The notes: generated by a model from the sequence alone, not told the origin. 56,528 bases of DNA from Rothia sp. HMSC078H08 (GCF_001808955.1 NZ_KV795253.1:20316-76843), one strand, 5' to 3'; shown: positions 20,537 to 29,136, counted from the stretch's first letter. Made by a program: numbers and translations.

Positions 20537-20573
20537 AAAAGTGCCCGGAAGGATAAACCTTCCGGGCACTTTT
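20537..20573 (-). terminator. Bidirectional terminator between rhomboid and aroE-like genes
   Basis: AAAA, then GTGCCCGGAAGG, loop ATAAA, CCTTCCGGGCAC, then TTTT. The 16-bp symmetric stem has A/T tracts on both sides, so it can end transcripts from both convergent units. Confidence 0.9.
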
Positions 20574-20617
20574 GCGTATCGAGCCCCTCACGGGGCGAAG
20601 AAGCAGCGGGCGCGAAC

Positions 20618-21436
20618 CTAGTTCGCCTGAGCCTCCGCCTCCTCAACCTCCTCGGGGGTGAGCTCCACACCGGTGTACAGGCGGAACTGCTCAGCAGCCT
20701 GCAGAGCAATCACCTCGCCACCGTGAATAACTTCCTTACCCGCCGCACGAGCCGCACGAACCAGCGGAGTCTCAACGGGCATCGCCACCACGTCAAAGAC
20801 CACCTGCGCCTCAGCAATAGCCTCCTGCGGGTAGGACAGCTCCTCGCTCTCCTCACCGCCAGCCATGCCAATCGGGGTCACGTTCACCAGAATCGGCGCT
20901 CGCAGGTTGCCCACCTCCGGCGCCCAGGCGTACTCGTAACGCTCAGCCAGCGCGCGACCGGTCTCCTCGTTACGGGCAATAATCATGCCCTGCGAGAAGC
21001 CCGCATCAAAGAACGCGCCAGCCACAGCCGCAGCCATACCGCCCGAACCGCGCAGCAGGAACGGCAGAGACGGATCCACATTATGCGAACGCAACAGGGA
21101 AGCCACCGCAATCACATCCGTGTTGTACGCCTTCAAGAAGCCGTCAGTGTTCACAATCGTGTTCACCGCACCAATAACCGCAGCCGAGTGGTCCATATCG
21201 TCCATCAGCGGGATAACAGCCTGCTTAAACGGCATAGACACCGAGCAGCCACGAATACCTAGAGCACGCACGCCGGCGATAGCACCCTCAATATCGGTGG
21301 TGGTCATCGCCTTGTACAGGTAATCCAGACCGTGCTTCTCGTACAGGTAATTGTGGAACTTAATACCGTGATTCGACGGGCGACCAGACAAAGAAATGCA
21401 GACCGTCGTATCGCGGTTCAGTGCCGGGCGAGCCAT
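20618..21436 (-). CDS. Shikimate dehydrogenase family protein
   Basis: The 272-residue protein has the AroE-family layout: catalytic lysine in VSMPFKQAVIP, GAVNTIVN, YNTD, and a Rossmann NADP motif in RGSGGMAAAVAGAF; the C-terminus has GGEVIALQAAEQFRLYTG, like AroE. It probably reduces dehydroshikimate or a related quinate-type substrate with NADPH. Differences from standard AroE (ISLSGRPSNHG at the substrate site, AYNTD instead of GxNTD) leave the exact substrate open. GAGG precedes ATG 21436. The gene starts 1 base after the glutaredoxin gene ends, so they form an operon. Confidence 0.85.
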   Translation of the reverse strand: MARPALNRDTTVCISLSGRPSNHGIKFHNYLYEKHGLDYLYKAMTTTDIEGAIAGVRALGIRGCSVSMPFKQAVIPLMDDMDHSAAVIGAVNTIVNTDGFLKAYNTDVIAVASLLRSHNVDPSLPFLLRGSGGMAAAVAGAFFDAGFSQGMIIARNEETGRALAERYEYAWAPEVGNLRAPILVNVTPIGMAGGEESEELSYPQEAIAEAQVVFDVVAMPVETPLVRAARAAGKEVIHGGEVIALQAAEQFRLYTGVELTPEEVEEAEAQAN

Positions 21437-21437
21437 C

Positions 21438-21758
21438 TTAAGCCTCGCCGCCAGCGTCGAGAGTGTTCTGGATCAGCTTCTTCACCTTGTTGCGGCTCAC
21501 CAAGTCAGCCACCACAAAGTGAGTGTCGCCGGTATCCACAGTGGGGACGGTCGCGTTGCCGTCGTTAAGGGACTTCACGTGCGCCTCAGCCTGCGGATCC
21601 TCCCAAATGTTCACCCAGGTAGCGTGGTCGCCCAGCTCGCCCAGCTTAGAATCCAGAGCCTCGCAGTAGGGGCAGCCGGGGCGCCAATAAATGACGACGC
21701 CGCCATCCTTCATGACTTCGCGTGCCTTCTGCTGATCGGACTGCTGACGTTCAAACAT
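21438..21758 (-). CDS. Glutaredoxin-like (mycoredoxin-type) protein
   Basis: The 106-residue thioredoxin-fold protein has the active site YWRPGCPYC (Cys29-Pro-Tyr-Cys32) and the cis-proline segment ATVPTVDTGD. Such actinobacterial proteins reduce mixed disulfides, often with mycothiol; whether mycothiol is the partner here is inference. GGAGGAACT precedes the ATG. It heads a two-gene minus-strand operon with the AroE-like gene, which hints at redox linkage only weakly. Confidence 0.85.
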   Translation of the reverse strand: MFERQQSDQQKAREVMKDGGVVIYWRPGCPYCEALDSKLGELGDHATWVNIWEDPQAEAHVKSLNDGNATVPTVDTGDTHFVVADLVSRNKVKKLIQNTLDAGGEA

Positions 21759-22255
21759 AGTTCCTCCATAGACGGGGTGCTCCGCGGTCTTCAGGAGGCA
21801 CTGAAACCTACCTGAGGGCGCAGCTCAATAAGTTGACATATCAAGCATAGCTGAGCGTGCAGGGGTGGGGGAGAGGTCCTCATAGGGCGAACGCCCGCGC
21901 CGCACACTCCCACAACCCGTGCAGCACTCTCGTAGAAGCCTTCACCCTGCGCTCCAGAAGCCTCCGCCCCGCCCCAGAAGCCTTCATCCCGTGCATTAAC
22001 GGCATACGCCCCACACCAAGGTTGCCGGACCAATGATGCGGGGCGTATACAGTTCGCGAGAAAGCGCGAGTACTTGTGCTGAGTAAGAGTAAAAGAAGAG
22101 TGAAAACAGGCTACCATGCGGTAACCGAAGCTGAGCAATATGCCGAGTGAGTCGGTGAATGAAAGAACCCAGGCGGGGCAGAATGCCCCATTATTTGAGA
22201 GAGATGTTGAGTGAAAGCCGTTGAGTGAAAGCCTGTAATGCAAACCCAGGGAAAT
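21759..22255. other. Gene-free region upstream of the glutaredoxin gene
   Basis: About 500 bp with no credible gene. It contains an exact tandem 14-mer (GTTGAGTGAAAGCC at 22206 and 22220) and three imperfect AGAAGCC(T)TC units around 21940-21990. The promoter of the glutaredoxin operon is presumably near 21780-21860, but I could not choose one. Confidence 0.4.
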
Positions 22256-22291
22256 GGCGCCCTACCCCACGAGGAAGCGAGGCAGGGCGCC
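22256..22291 (-). terminator. Hairpin after the 54-aa gene
   Basis: GGCGCCCT / AGGGCGCC stem with a 20-base loop, just downstream of the small minus-strand gene. No long T tract; probable but weak terminator. Confidence 0.5.
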
Positions 22292-22312
22292 AATCCAAAG
22301 GAGGCTATCGCC

Positions 22313-22477
22313 TTACTTGCCGAACTTCTCGGTCAGCTTGGAGACGTTGTCGGTCACGACCTCTTCAACCTTGGCAACGTGCTCGTCGGTGACGACCTCC
22401 TTGCCAGCCTTCTCGTTGATGACTTCCTGAGCCTTGTCGAGGCCCTGCTCAACGGCGCCCTTGATATCGAAGCCCAT
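22313..22477 (-). CDS. Small MT0933-like antitoxin/stress protein
   Basis: The 54-residue protein begins MGFDIKGAVEQGLDKAQEVI and ends VSKLTEKFGK. Its length, MGF start and amphipathic helical pattern with repeated Lys/Val/Glu resemble the MT0933-type (Rv0909-like) small proteins annotated as antitoxins. A strong AAAGGAGG lies 6 bases before the ATG and codon use is good, so it is surely expressed. No toxin gene is adjacent, so an antitoxin role is doubtful; a soluble stress-related role is equally possible. Confidence 0.75.
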   Translation of the reverse strand: MGFDIKGAVEQGLDKAQEVINEKAGKEVVTDEHVAKVEEVVTDNVSKLTEKFGK

Positions 22478-22912
22478 GGGGGCCTCCTTTCTGCGCTTTC
22501 GCGCTCTAAAACCTCACCCTGGGTGAGGGGCCTGCCCGGGGCGGGCAGAAAACTGGAGTGTGATGCTTTGGTGGACGAAACCTGCAAGCTGGGCTTGTAT
22601 GTGACGGTCGAACCCAGTGTAGATGCTATCCATATGCCGGACTATGCGCATCGAAACTTTACAGCTCACGGATTGCGTCCGTCGATAAGTGTACATACCC
22701 GCGAAGGCAAGAAAAACCACCCTCAGAAAACGTGGCGCCACTTTTGACCAACGACCAAAAAATTATGGCTTATCAGCGCGTTATTGCAGGGGATAACCGG
22801 AGGAAAATTGCAGAAACTCGCAGGAAACTTCCAGCTATGAATATTGTTCAAAACCCCGAAAAAACGCCCCTGTGACACCCCGCCGATTTATGACAGACCT
22901 CAGCGCCCAACC
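22478..22912. other. Gene-free region between the 54-aa gene and galK
   Basis: About 435 bp without a credible gene. It has two compact hairpins, CCTCACCC-T-GGGTGAGG (about 22512-22528) and CTGCCCG-GGG-CGGGCAG (about 22529-22551), and a GTGGCGCCAC palindrome followed by TTTT at 22732-22745. These may serve as promoter-proximal sites or galK terminator elements. Confidence 0.4.
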
Positions 22913-24310
22913 CTACAACACCGGAATATCCGTAGGATCAGCGCCCGCAGCCCAATCATGAGACGCCGCAAAACCAGCAACCATCGGCAAAAAACGAGGC
23001 GCCGCATAGCCGCGCACAGCATACGCAGTCGCCACCGCATCCGCGGCAGCCTCCATCTGAGAGGTCGGAATCAGCGCCATCACCGCGCCACCAAAACCAC
23101 CACCCACAATACGGGCACCCAACGCGCCCCGATCCAGGCACACCTGCACCGCATCATCAATCTCAGGGCGAGAAACACGCAACTCATCACGCATCGACAC
23201 AAACGACTCCGTGAAAATACGGCCCGCCTCCTCAAACGCCGCAAAGCCCAACTCATCAGCATGCTGCAACAGATAGCTCGCACGACCCACCAGAGTCATA
23301 TCGTGGAACGCATGACGCACCCAACCACGCGGGAACGAACACGGACGACCCGCGTCCTCCAGAGCATCCAAGGCACGATTCACCGAAGAATCCACCAAAT
23401 CAGCACGCCACGCCTTTGCCGCACGCGCATCCATACCCGCACACGACAAATCCTCCGGTAGGGCATCACGCAAAAAACGCAGACCCAAAGCATCAGCGCA
23501 CGCCTCAGACGCCGCACGACGAGCCGCAAAACCGCCATCCGTCAGCTCATGCGGAGTGTTCGTATCAATCACCAAAAAACTCAAGCCATGCTGGGCAATA
23601 TCCACCGCAACCGGCTCGATCGAAAAATCACGGAAATCAACCACCAGAGCCTGCTCCGGATACGAACGCAATGACGCCGTCTGATCCAGGCCACCCGTAT
23701 GCGCGCCAGCCATCTTATTCTCAGCCGTAATACACACCTGAGCCAGACGCGCACGCAACGCATCACTATCAGCCGGGGTAGCATCCGCTTCCGGGCACTC
23801 ATCACGCACCGGACACGAGAGCTCCAACAACGCCAACGCCGTCGAACACTCCAAAGCCGCCGAAGATGACAAACCGCCACCCACCGGAACACGAGAATTA
23901 ATCAGCAGGTCAGCACCAAACTCATCGGGCAGCATAATATCCCTGCCACCCTCCTGATTCATCGCCCACGCAACACCCGCCACATAGGTGAACCAGCCCT
24001 TCAAATGACCCGGTTGAATATCGCGAATCACGACCGTGCGCTCATCGCCGGGCATCTGCAAAGAAGCCGCGCGCAACACGCCATCACGACGCAACGCACC
24101 CGCCACATAGGTGCGGTACGGCAACGGCATCGGCAGGCACGAGCCACCCAAAAAATCAATGTACTCGCCCAAAAGATTCAGACGCCCAGGCGCAGACCAC
24201 ACACCATCCGGCTCATAACCATACGCAGTAATAAACTCCTCACGCACACGCGCAATCTCCGCGCTATGGTCCGGAAGAGCCGCCCACTGGGCGGTAGCGG
24301 TCATCGACAT
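22913..24310 (-). CDS. galK: Galactokinase
   Basis: GalK phosphorylates galactose to galactose-1-phosphate with ATP (Leloir pathway). The 465-residue GHMP kinase has all three family motifs: GRLNLLGEYIDF near residue 43 (usual form GRVNLIGEHTDY, so His-Thr are Tyr-Ile), the ATP loop PVGGGLSSSAALE near 140, and GARIVGGGFGGAVMAL near 410. The motif 1 change touches sugar-binding residues, so substrate preference may be altered. The start has GAGGTG 5 bases upstream; ATG 24304 is an alternative. No galE or galT is adjacent. Confidence 0.88.
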   Translation of the reverse strand: MSMTATAQWAALPDHSAEIARVREEFITAYGYEPDGVWSAPGRLNLLGEYIDFLGGSCLPMPLPYRTYVAGALRRDGVLRAASLQMPGDERTVVIRDIQPGHLKGWFTYVAGVAWAMNQEGGRDIMLPDEFGADLLINSRVPVGGGLSSSAALECSTALALLELSCPVRDECPEADATPADSDALRARLAQVCITAENKMAGAHTGGLDQTASLRSYPEQALVVDFRDFSIEPVAVDIAQHGLSFLVIDTNTPHELTDGGFAARRAASEACADALGLRFLRDALPEDLSCAGMDARAAKAWRADLVDSSVNRALDALEDAGRPCSFPRGWVRHAFHDMTLVGRASYLLQHADELGFAAFEEAGRIFTESFVSMRDELRVSRPEIDDAVQVCLDRGALGARIVGGGFGGAVMALIPTSQMEAAADAVATAYAVRGYAAPRFLPMVAGFAASHDWAAGADPTDIPVL

Positions 24311-24494
24311 GGAACACCTCTGATAAAGCCCAACAGGGCACTAAGACATAAACAACACCCCACCCGCACCCGATACACCCCGGATGCGAGCACGTGTCAC
24401 CTCTAGACTAAAACAGAAAACCAGCAAACATCGACTCAGCCACCAAACCGCACCGGTATCAGCGCGCAGCAGAGCAGCCAGCACCAACGCACGC

Positions 24495-24528
24495 AAAAGC
24501 CCCGCACCCCCACAAGGGGGCACGGGGC
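24495..24528 (-). terminator. Terminator after the TetR gene
   Basis: GCCCCGTG-CCCCC, loop TTGT, GGGGG-TGCGGGGC, then TTTTGC on the minus strand. Strong GC stem of 13 pairs. Confidence 0.85.
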
Positions 24529-24567
24529 ACCATACACAACTAATAAACCAAAAGAGGAACAGGCGAC

Positions 24568-25170
24568 TTACGCATCCTGCGTATAAGGCTCCTGCACCAC
24601 CATCATCGAATCAATCGCAGAAAGCAGATCCTGACGGTAACGGTTAAACGCATTCTCAATCAGAGGAACATCGCCGCTCGCCACAGCCTCCTGCGGAGAA
24701 ATCAGCGGCAGAGTCTGATACTCCTCCACCAGGCTCAACGCAATATGAGTCAACAAACGAGCACGACGTAGCGCCTCCGCATGACCCAAACCAAGCGCCT
24801 GGAACTCATGAGCCATCGCCACCACCGGCTTCAACTCACGCGGGTGCAGAGCCAAGCTCAAACGCACCACCTCAGGGCACTCACGAATCGGGTACAGCAG
24901 AGAGAACAGAAGATCACCGCGGCGAATCATCGAAGCGCGAATAGCCTCCGGATTCGGCTCAGCCTCCTCCGACATCGACTTCGGGGCACGAGCCAGAATG
25001 TAATCCGCCAACAGAATCAGAAGCTGCTGCTTATTCTTCACGTGGTAGTACAGAGCGCCGGGAGCCACGTGAAGCTCCTGAGCAAGTCGGCGCATGGAAA
25101 GGTCCGCCAAACCGTAGGTCGCCAAGACCTCGTAGGCGGTATTTAGAATCTTTTCACGGGAAAGTACCAC
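24568..25170 (-). CDS. TetR family transcriptional regulator
   Basis: The 200-residue protein has an N-terminal TetR helix-turn-helix (REKILNTAYEVLATYGLADLS, then MRRLAQELHVAPGALYYHVKN, about 4-47) and an all-helical ligand-binding C-terminus. The target is unknown. The GTG start lies inside an inverted repeat CACCCT-N8-AGGGTG (25168-25187), a natural autoregulatory operator. There is no normal ribosome site, so the transcript may be leaderless. It lies upstream of galK on the same strand, with a terminator between them, so control of galK is not implied. Confidence 0.9.
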   Translation of the reverse strand: MVLSREKILNTAYEVLATYGLADLSMRRLAQELHVAPGALYYHVKNKQQLLILLADYILARAPKSMSEEAEPNPEAIRASMIRRGDLLFSLLYPIRECPEVVRLSLALHPRELKPVVAMAHEFQALGLGHAEALRRARLLTHIALSLVEEYQTLPLISPQEAVASGDVPLIENAFNRYRQDLLSAIDSMMVVQEPYTQDA

Positions 25171-25187
25171 CCTTTCATTTTAGGGTG
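25168..25187. promoter_or_regulatory. Candidate TetR operator
   Basis: Inverted repeat CACCCT, 8-base spacer, AGGGTG, overlapping the start codon of the TetR gene. Size and position fit autorepression. Confidence 0.5.
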
Positions 25188-25450
25188 TTCAAATCTGTTG
25201 CGGGAGCAAGATGCACCCCGTGGCAAACAAAAACCCCACAAATACGCGGTACAAACCCAAAAAGCAATGTTGATTCTCACTCACCCGGAGCGAACGGTTC
25301 GCGTTTCACGAGCACTTTTGCCACCAAAAACGCTTCAGCACACACAGAATAGGTAGCCGCCCACGCTCTCGGCATAAAATCACGTCTTAAACCGCCCAAA
25401 ACCGCCAAGACAGGTAAACCTCGCGGGCGAACGCCCCAAAATCAGGTGTT

Positions 25451-25456
25451 TAATAT
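25451..25456 (+). promoter_or_regulatory. -10 element for a leaderless transcript
   Basis: TAATAT lies 6 bases before the ATG at 25462 and no ribosome site is present, so transcription may begin at or near the start codon. The -35 is poor. Confidence 0.45.
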
Positions 25457-25461
25457 TCGGT

Positions 25462-26412
25462 ATGAGCAATGCATTTTCTGAACTAATCGAGCGCGCCACC
25501 GCAGGCGAAGGCCTCAACCGCGAAGAAATCCACACCCTCCTCGTGGACGGTGACGGACAGGACTTCACCCTTATCGAGGCAGCCTCCGTCGTGCGCCGCA
25601 ACGAATTCCGCAACATGATTGCGATCCACACCGAAGATGAAGCACTCGCCGACGCCCTCGGCACCCGCTCCATCGCCGTGGACTCCTACGAAGTACTGGA
25701 TATCTCCCGCGATATCGACTCCGAAGAACTCGCGGCAAGCATTGAACGTATTGCAGAATCCTCCGCCATCGGCGTGACCGTACTACTGCCCGAAAATGCA
25801 GTACCCATGATGCTCATGCGCGTGCTGTCCATCCTGCGTCTGGCAGCACCCGCCAAGGTCATCCACCTGCCCGAAGGCTACGAACAGTCCCTGCGCTCGC
25901 TGACCTCCCTCGCAATGCACGTGGTCAGCGCCATCACCATTACCGATGATATTGAGCAGTGGCCCATGGTCAACGAGGTACTCAAAGCACTGCGTCACGG
26001 CGGCATCGTCATCTCCGGCACCGGTGGACGCGACGCCCTCGCAGGCTACCTGCGTTACCTCTCCGACCTCGGCGTGGACCTCATGGGTCACCGCGACGCA
26101 CGCGGCTCCGCCTGCGGTTCGGTTGACGGTGGCGGTTGTGGCTGTGGCTCGGGTGGCTGCGGTAGCCACGAGGAGCCGGCACCTTCCGCCGGTGGTTGCG
26201 GTTGCGGCTCGGGCGGATGCGGTTCCTCCGCTGAAGCTCCGGCTGAGGCTCACGGTCACTCCCACGGTGGTGGCGGTTGCTGCGGCGGCCACGACGAACC
26301 AAAGGAAGAAAAGGGTGGCTGCTGTGGTGGCCACGACGAGCCTGAACCGGTCGTGGAGGAAGCTCCCGCTGGCGGTTGTGGCTGCGGTGCTGGTGGATGC
26401 GGCTCTAAGTAA
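25462..26412 (+). CDS. Unknown protein with modular Cys/Gly/His-rich tail
   Basis: This 316-residue protein has two parts. Residues 1-215 form a soluble domain whose first 60 residues (AASVVRRNEFRNMIAIHTEDE) weakly recall the N-terminal helices of biotin-synthase-type radical SAM enzymes, but no CxxxCxxC motif is present. Residues 216-316 are a tail of repeated modules: three GGCGCG(S/A)GGCGS units and two GGCCGGHDEP units, with HGHSHGGGG between. I count 14 Cys and 6 His in about 100 residues, strongly suggesting metal binding, for example storage or delivery. It is monocistronic with a strong terminator. I do not recognise a characterised family. Confidence 0.75.
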   Translation: MSNAFSELIERATAGEGLNREEIHTLLVDGDGQDFTLIEAASVVRRNEFRNMIAIHTEDEALADALGTRSIAVDSYEVLDISRDIDSEELAASIERIAESSAIGVTVLLPENAVPMMLMRVLSILRLAAPAKVIHLPEGYEQSLRSLTSLAMHVVSAITITDDIEQWPMVNEVLKALRHGGIVISGTGGRDALAGYLRYLSDLGVDLMGHRDARGSACGSVDGGGCGCGSGGCGSHEEPAPSAGGCGCGSGGCGSSAEAPAEAHGHSHGGGGCCGGHDEPKEEKGGCCGGHDEPEPVVEEAPAGGCGCGAGGCGSK

Positions 26413-26457
26413 TCTGCTAGAGGTAGCTACCCCAATCGATATATTCCAAATATAGAA

Positions 26458-26504
26458 TTTTCCCCTGAATAACCTGCTGAAAAGCAGAGATATTCAGGGG
26501 AAAA
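26458..26504 (+). terminator. Terminator after the Cys-rich protein gene
   Basis: Perfect 14-bp stem TTTTCCCCTGAATA / TATTCAGGGGAAAA enclosing a second stem CTGCT-GAAA-AGCAG. Symmetric A/T ends allow termination in both directions. Confidence 0.8.
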
Positions 26505-26661
26505 CTCTATATTCCGTAAAGAGCATTAGGCTTAGAGGTAAACAACACCACAATAAACGCTGCAGAACCCCCATATCCGAAAAGCGGAATGAGCCCCTCC
26601 GGTAGAGTAGAAAGACGTAGCCGACTAACCCTAGCCGCGCGAAAGGAACAACACCGGACCA

Positions 26662-28404
26662 ATGCTTTACCTCTCCGTTATTGTCATCATCCTGATTGCG
26701 ACCGTGTTTATGGTCAGCGTCGGTGATCGACTCAACCTCCCCTGGCCGGTCATGATGACCCTGCTCGGCACCGCCGCGCTCTTCATCCCCAACCGACCGG
26801 ACATCACCATCGACAGTGACATCATCCTGCCAATCTTCCTTCCGCCGCTACTGTGGGCCATCGGCGTTAAATTCTCCTGGGGCACCCTGCGCCGCCGCTG
26901 GAGATCCGTACTGCTCTACTCGGTCCTTCTCACCACCGTCTCCGCCCTGGCAATTGCCAGCGCAGCCATGTGGTGGGTCCCCGGCATGACCATCGCCGTC
27001 GCCCTTGCCGTCGGTGCCGCCGTCTCCCCGCCCGACCCCGTCGCCGTGGAAGCAGTCGCTGAGCCCGTCGGCATTCCCCGCCGCCTCATCGGCACCCTGC
27101 AGACCGAAGGTAGCTTCAACGACGCTATCGCAATCGTTCTCTTCCACGCCGCAATCCACTCCATGACCAGCGGCCACCACATCGAGCCGCTCTCGGTCGC
27201 CAAGGACTTCGTGCTCGGCTCGATCCTCGCGGTCATTATTGGTTATATCTTCGGCTGGCTTGGCGGCTACGTTCGCCAGCGTGCCCACGACGTGGTCACC
27301 AGCAACGCCGTGACCCTCATGATCCCCTTCGGCGCCTACCTCGCTGCTGAAAGCGTGCACGCCTCCGGCGTTATTGCCGTGGTCATCGGCGCTATCCAGT
27401 TCACCAGCACCAAATACATGGCGGCACTCGAAGCGGAAGAACGCCTCTCCTCCACCTCCTTCTGGCAGATTATTGAGCTGCTCATGACCGGTGTCGCTTT
27501 CGGCCTCATCGGCCTGCAGGCAAGTAGTATCATCGCCACCGCCGACCCCTCCCGTATCGCAAGCCTCTTCGCTGACGGTGCCCTGGTCGCACTGGTCGCC
27601 ATCCTGGTGCGCCTCATCTGGTTCACCATCGTCTGGCTGGCAGGACGCAAGAACCCCATCCACGAGGGTGCACCCGAAAGCTTTGCTGAAGTTATCGTTA
27701 TGACCTGGTCCGGCATGCGAGGCCTCGTGACCCTGATTCTTGCCCTGTCCATCCCCGTGGTCAACGGCACCGAACAGGTACGCCAGGACGCCATCGTCAT
27801 GATGCTCTCCGTACTCTTCTTCACCCTCGTGCTGCCCGGCCTGACCCTGCCCCTGCTCGTGAAGGTCCTTGGCGTGCAGGCTAACCATGAAGAAGAAACC
27901 GCCGTACCCGAGCTGCTCCAAATTGCGCAGGACGCCGCCCTTGAAGCGCTACAGGCTGAAGCGAAGGCAACCACCGACCCGGAAACCTACGCTCGCGTGA
28001 AGGAAATGTGCTCCGCCATTACCCGCCGAGACGAAATTAGTGAGGCACTGCCCGAAGAATACAAGCAGTACATGGAGAAACTTAAGGACAAGAGGAACGA
28101 CTTTGTACGCCTGCGCGACGCCGCCCTCGTCGCCGCGCAGAATGAGGTCATTGCGGCGCAGGACCGCTACGACTCCCACGACGTGACCCGCGTGGTGCGT
28201 AAGCTGGACATCCTGGCGCAGGCTGAAAGCATCCGCTCCTCCGGCATGTTCATTCTGCCCGCCATGACCGCCGGCGCGGTCGCCATGGAACGCTACAACC
28301 TCTGGAAGAAGCACCAGGGCACCCTGAGCACCCGCGCAATCCCCGTGGTGGAGAACGCGCCCGCCTCGCCCCTGGTCACTAACGAGGTAACCCCCAAGTC
28401 CTAG
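26662..28404 (+). CDS. Na+/H+ antiporter, CPA1 family
   Basis: The 580-residue protein has about twelve hydrophobic helices (residues 1-410) and a charged cytoplasmic tail of about 150 residues. CPA1 signatures are visible: AAVSPPDPVAVEAVAEP, TEGSFNDAIAIVLFH (the Asn-Asp ion-binding pair) and TWSGMRGLVTLILALSIP. It exchanges Na+ or another monovalent cation for protons, supporting pH and salt tolerance. ATG 26662 gives the expected N-terminus; the purine run AAAGGAACA lies rather far upstream. It is not in an obvious operon. The tail is rich in Glu/Lys/Ala and may regulate activity. Confidence 0.92.
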   Translation: MLYLSVIVIILIATVFMVSVGDRLNLPWPVMMTLLGTAALFIPNRPDITIDSDIILPIFLPPLLWAIGVKFSWGTLRRRWRSVLLYSVLLTTVSALAIASAAMWWVPGMTIAVALAVGAAVSPPDPVAVEAVAEPVGIPRRLIGTLQTEGSFNDAIAIVLFHAAIHSMTSGHHIEPLSVAKDFVLGSILAVIIGYIFGWLGGYVRQRAHDVVTSNAVTLMIPFGAYLAAESVHASGVIAVVIGAIQFTSTKYMAALEAEERLSSTSFWQIIELLMTGVAFGLIGLQASSIIATADPSRIASLFADGALVALVAILVRLIWFTIVWLAGRKNPIHEGAPESFAEVIVMTWSGMRGLVTLILALSIPVVNGTEQVRQDAIVMMLSVLFFTLVLPGLTLPLLVKVLGVQANHEEETAVPELLQIAQDAALEALQAEAKATTDPETYARVKEMCSAITRRDEISEALPEEYKQYMEKLKDKRNDFVRLRDAALVAAQNEVIAAQDRYDSHDVTRVVRKLDILAQAESIRSSGMFILPAMTAGAVAMERYNLWKKHQGTLSTRAIPVVENAPASPLVTNEVTPKS

Positions 28405-28424
28405 CCGGTACGCCCGTGCGCGAA

Positions 28425-28551
28425 CACTACGTTTCTGCCCCTGCCTACGCCACCGAGATAAGCCATCTGGTCTTTAGCTCACAGGCGATAGACAGGGGCA
28501 GAAGCAGATTAAGCCTCAACTATCACCTAAAATGAGACAGGAAACGTAGTG
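28425..28551. repeat. Nested inverted repeats downstream of the antiporter
   Basis: Outer arms CACTACGTTTC (28425-28435) and GAAACGTAGTG (28541-28551) are perfect complements. Inner arms TTCTGCCCCTG (28433-28443) and CAGGGGCAGAA (28493-28503) overlap the outer arm at TTC. The 127-bp element sits between two plus-strand genes. Confidence 0.6.
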
Positions 28552-28597
28552 AACGTACGTTAGCTCTCTCAAACTCACGAACACATTGAAAGTAGAC

Positions 28598-29125
28598 ATG
28601 GATTTCAAGACTCTCTCGCCTGCGTACCTGACCTCCCTCGGCGTAATTTTTTGCGGCGCGCTCATGGTCGGATCCTCTAGTCCCTGGCTCATCTGGCTGG
28701 GCTGGATTCTTCTGATTCTTGCGTTGGGTCTGAACGTCCTTGCCTTTGTGCTGTCCGTGGGTAAGGCGAAGGGTGACCCGATCCCCGCACTGGTGACCAA
28801 CCTGGACGGTTTCGAATCCTCCGTGGAGAACCGTATCCGCGAGCGCGCAGAGCACCGCCGTGAAGAGCGTGAAGCTGCTGAGCACGAAGCTGCTGAGCAG
28901 TCAGCGGAAGCAACCGCAGAGGCTGAGCATGAAGTGGCTCCCGTTGAAGCCGCTGAGGCTGTTGAGGCGACCGAGCACGCTGAAACTGCAGAGGCTACCG
29001 AGGTTCGTGAGGAAGAGCCCACCGAATCCCAGCCGATTGTTGAGCGTGCATCCGGCCGCATGAGCGTTCTGCCCTCGCGCCCCCGTTCGGGTCGCGCCAC
29101 CAAGCCCCGCTCCAATGCGCGCTAG
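28598..29125 (+). CDS. Small membrane protein with acidic tail (paralogue 1)
   Basis: The 175-residue protein begins MDFKTLSPAYLTSLGVIF, has two hydrophobic helices (about 8-25 and 28-54) and a long Glu/Ala-rich, probably disordered or coiled cytoplasmic tail ending in a basic Arg/Pro stretch. The next gene encodes a relative (SPAYL, then WI, then LN), so the pair arose by duplication. I do not recognise a characterised family. ATG 28598 is chosen because GAAAG is 5 bases upstream; an upstream in-frame TTG is less likely. Confidence 0.75.
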   Translation: MDFKTLSPAYLTSLGVIFCGALMVGSSSPWLIWLGWILLILALGLNVLAFVLSVGKAKGDPIPALVTNLDGFESSVENRIRERAEHRREEREAAEHEAAEQSAEATAEAEHEVAPVEAAEAVEATEHAETAEATEVREEEPTESQPIVERASGRMSVLPSRPRSGRATKPRSNAR

Positions 29126-29136
29126 GTAGGTCGGTA

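Noticed and set aside
21791..22243. 150-codon minus-strand frame upstream of the glutaredoxin gene
   Set aside because: No ribosome site, unusual Cys/His/Phe composition and internal short repeats; it does not look like a protein.
24568..25170. TetR regulator as a specific regulator of galK
   Set aside because: The genes are on the same strand, but a strong terminator separates them and no matching operator is seen before galK.
26848..27921. 357-codon minus-strand frame inside the antiporter gene
   Set aside because: Antisense shadow of a clear CPA1 transporter; its Gly/Asp/His-rich translation reflects the complement of hydrophobic codons.
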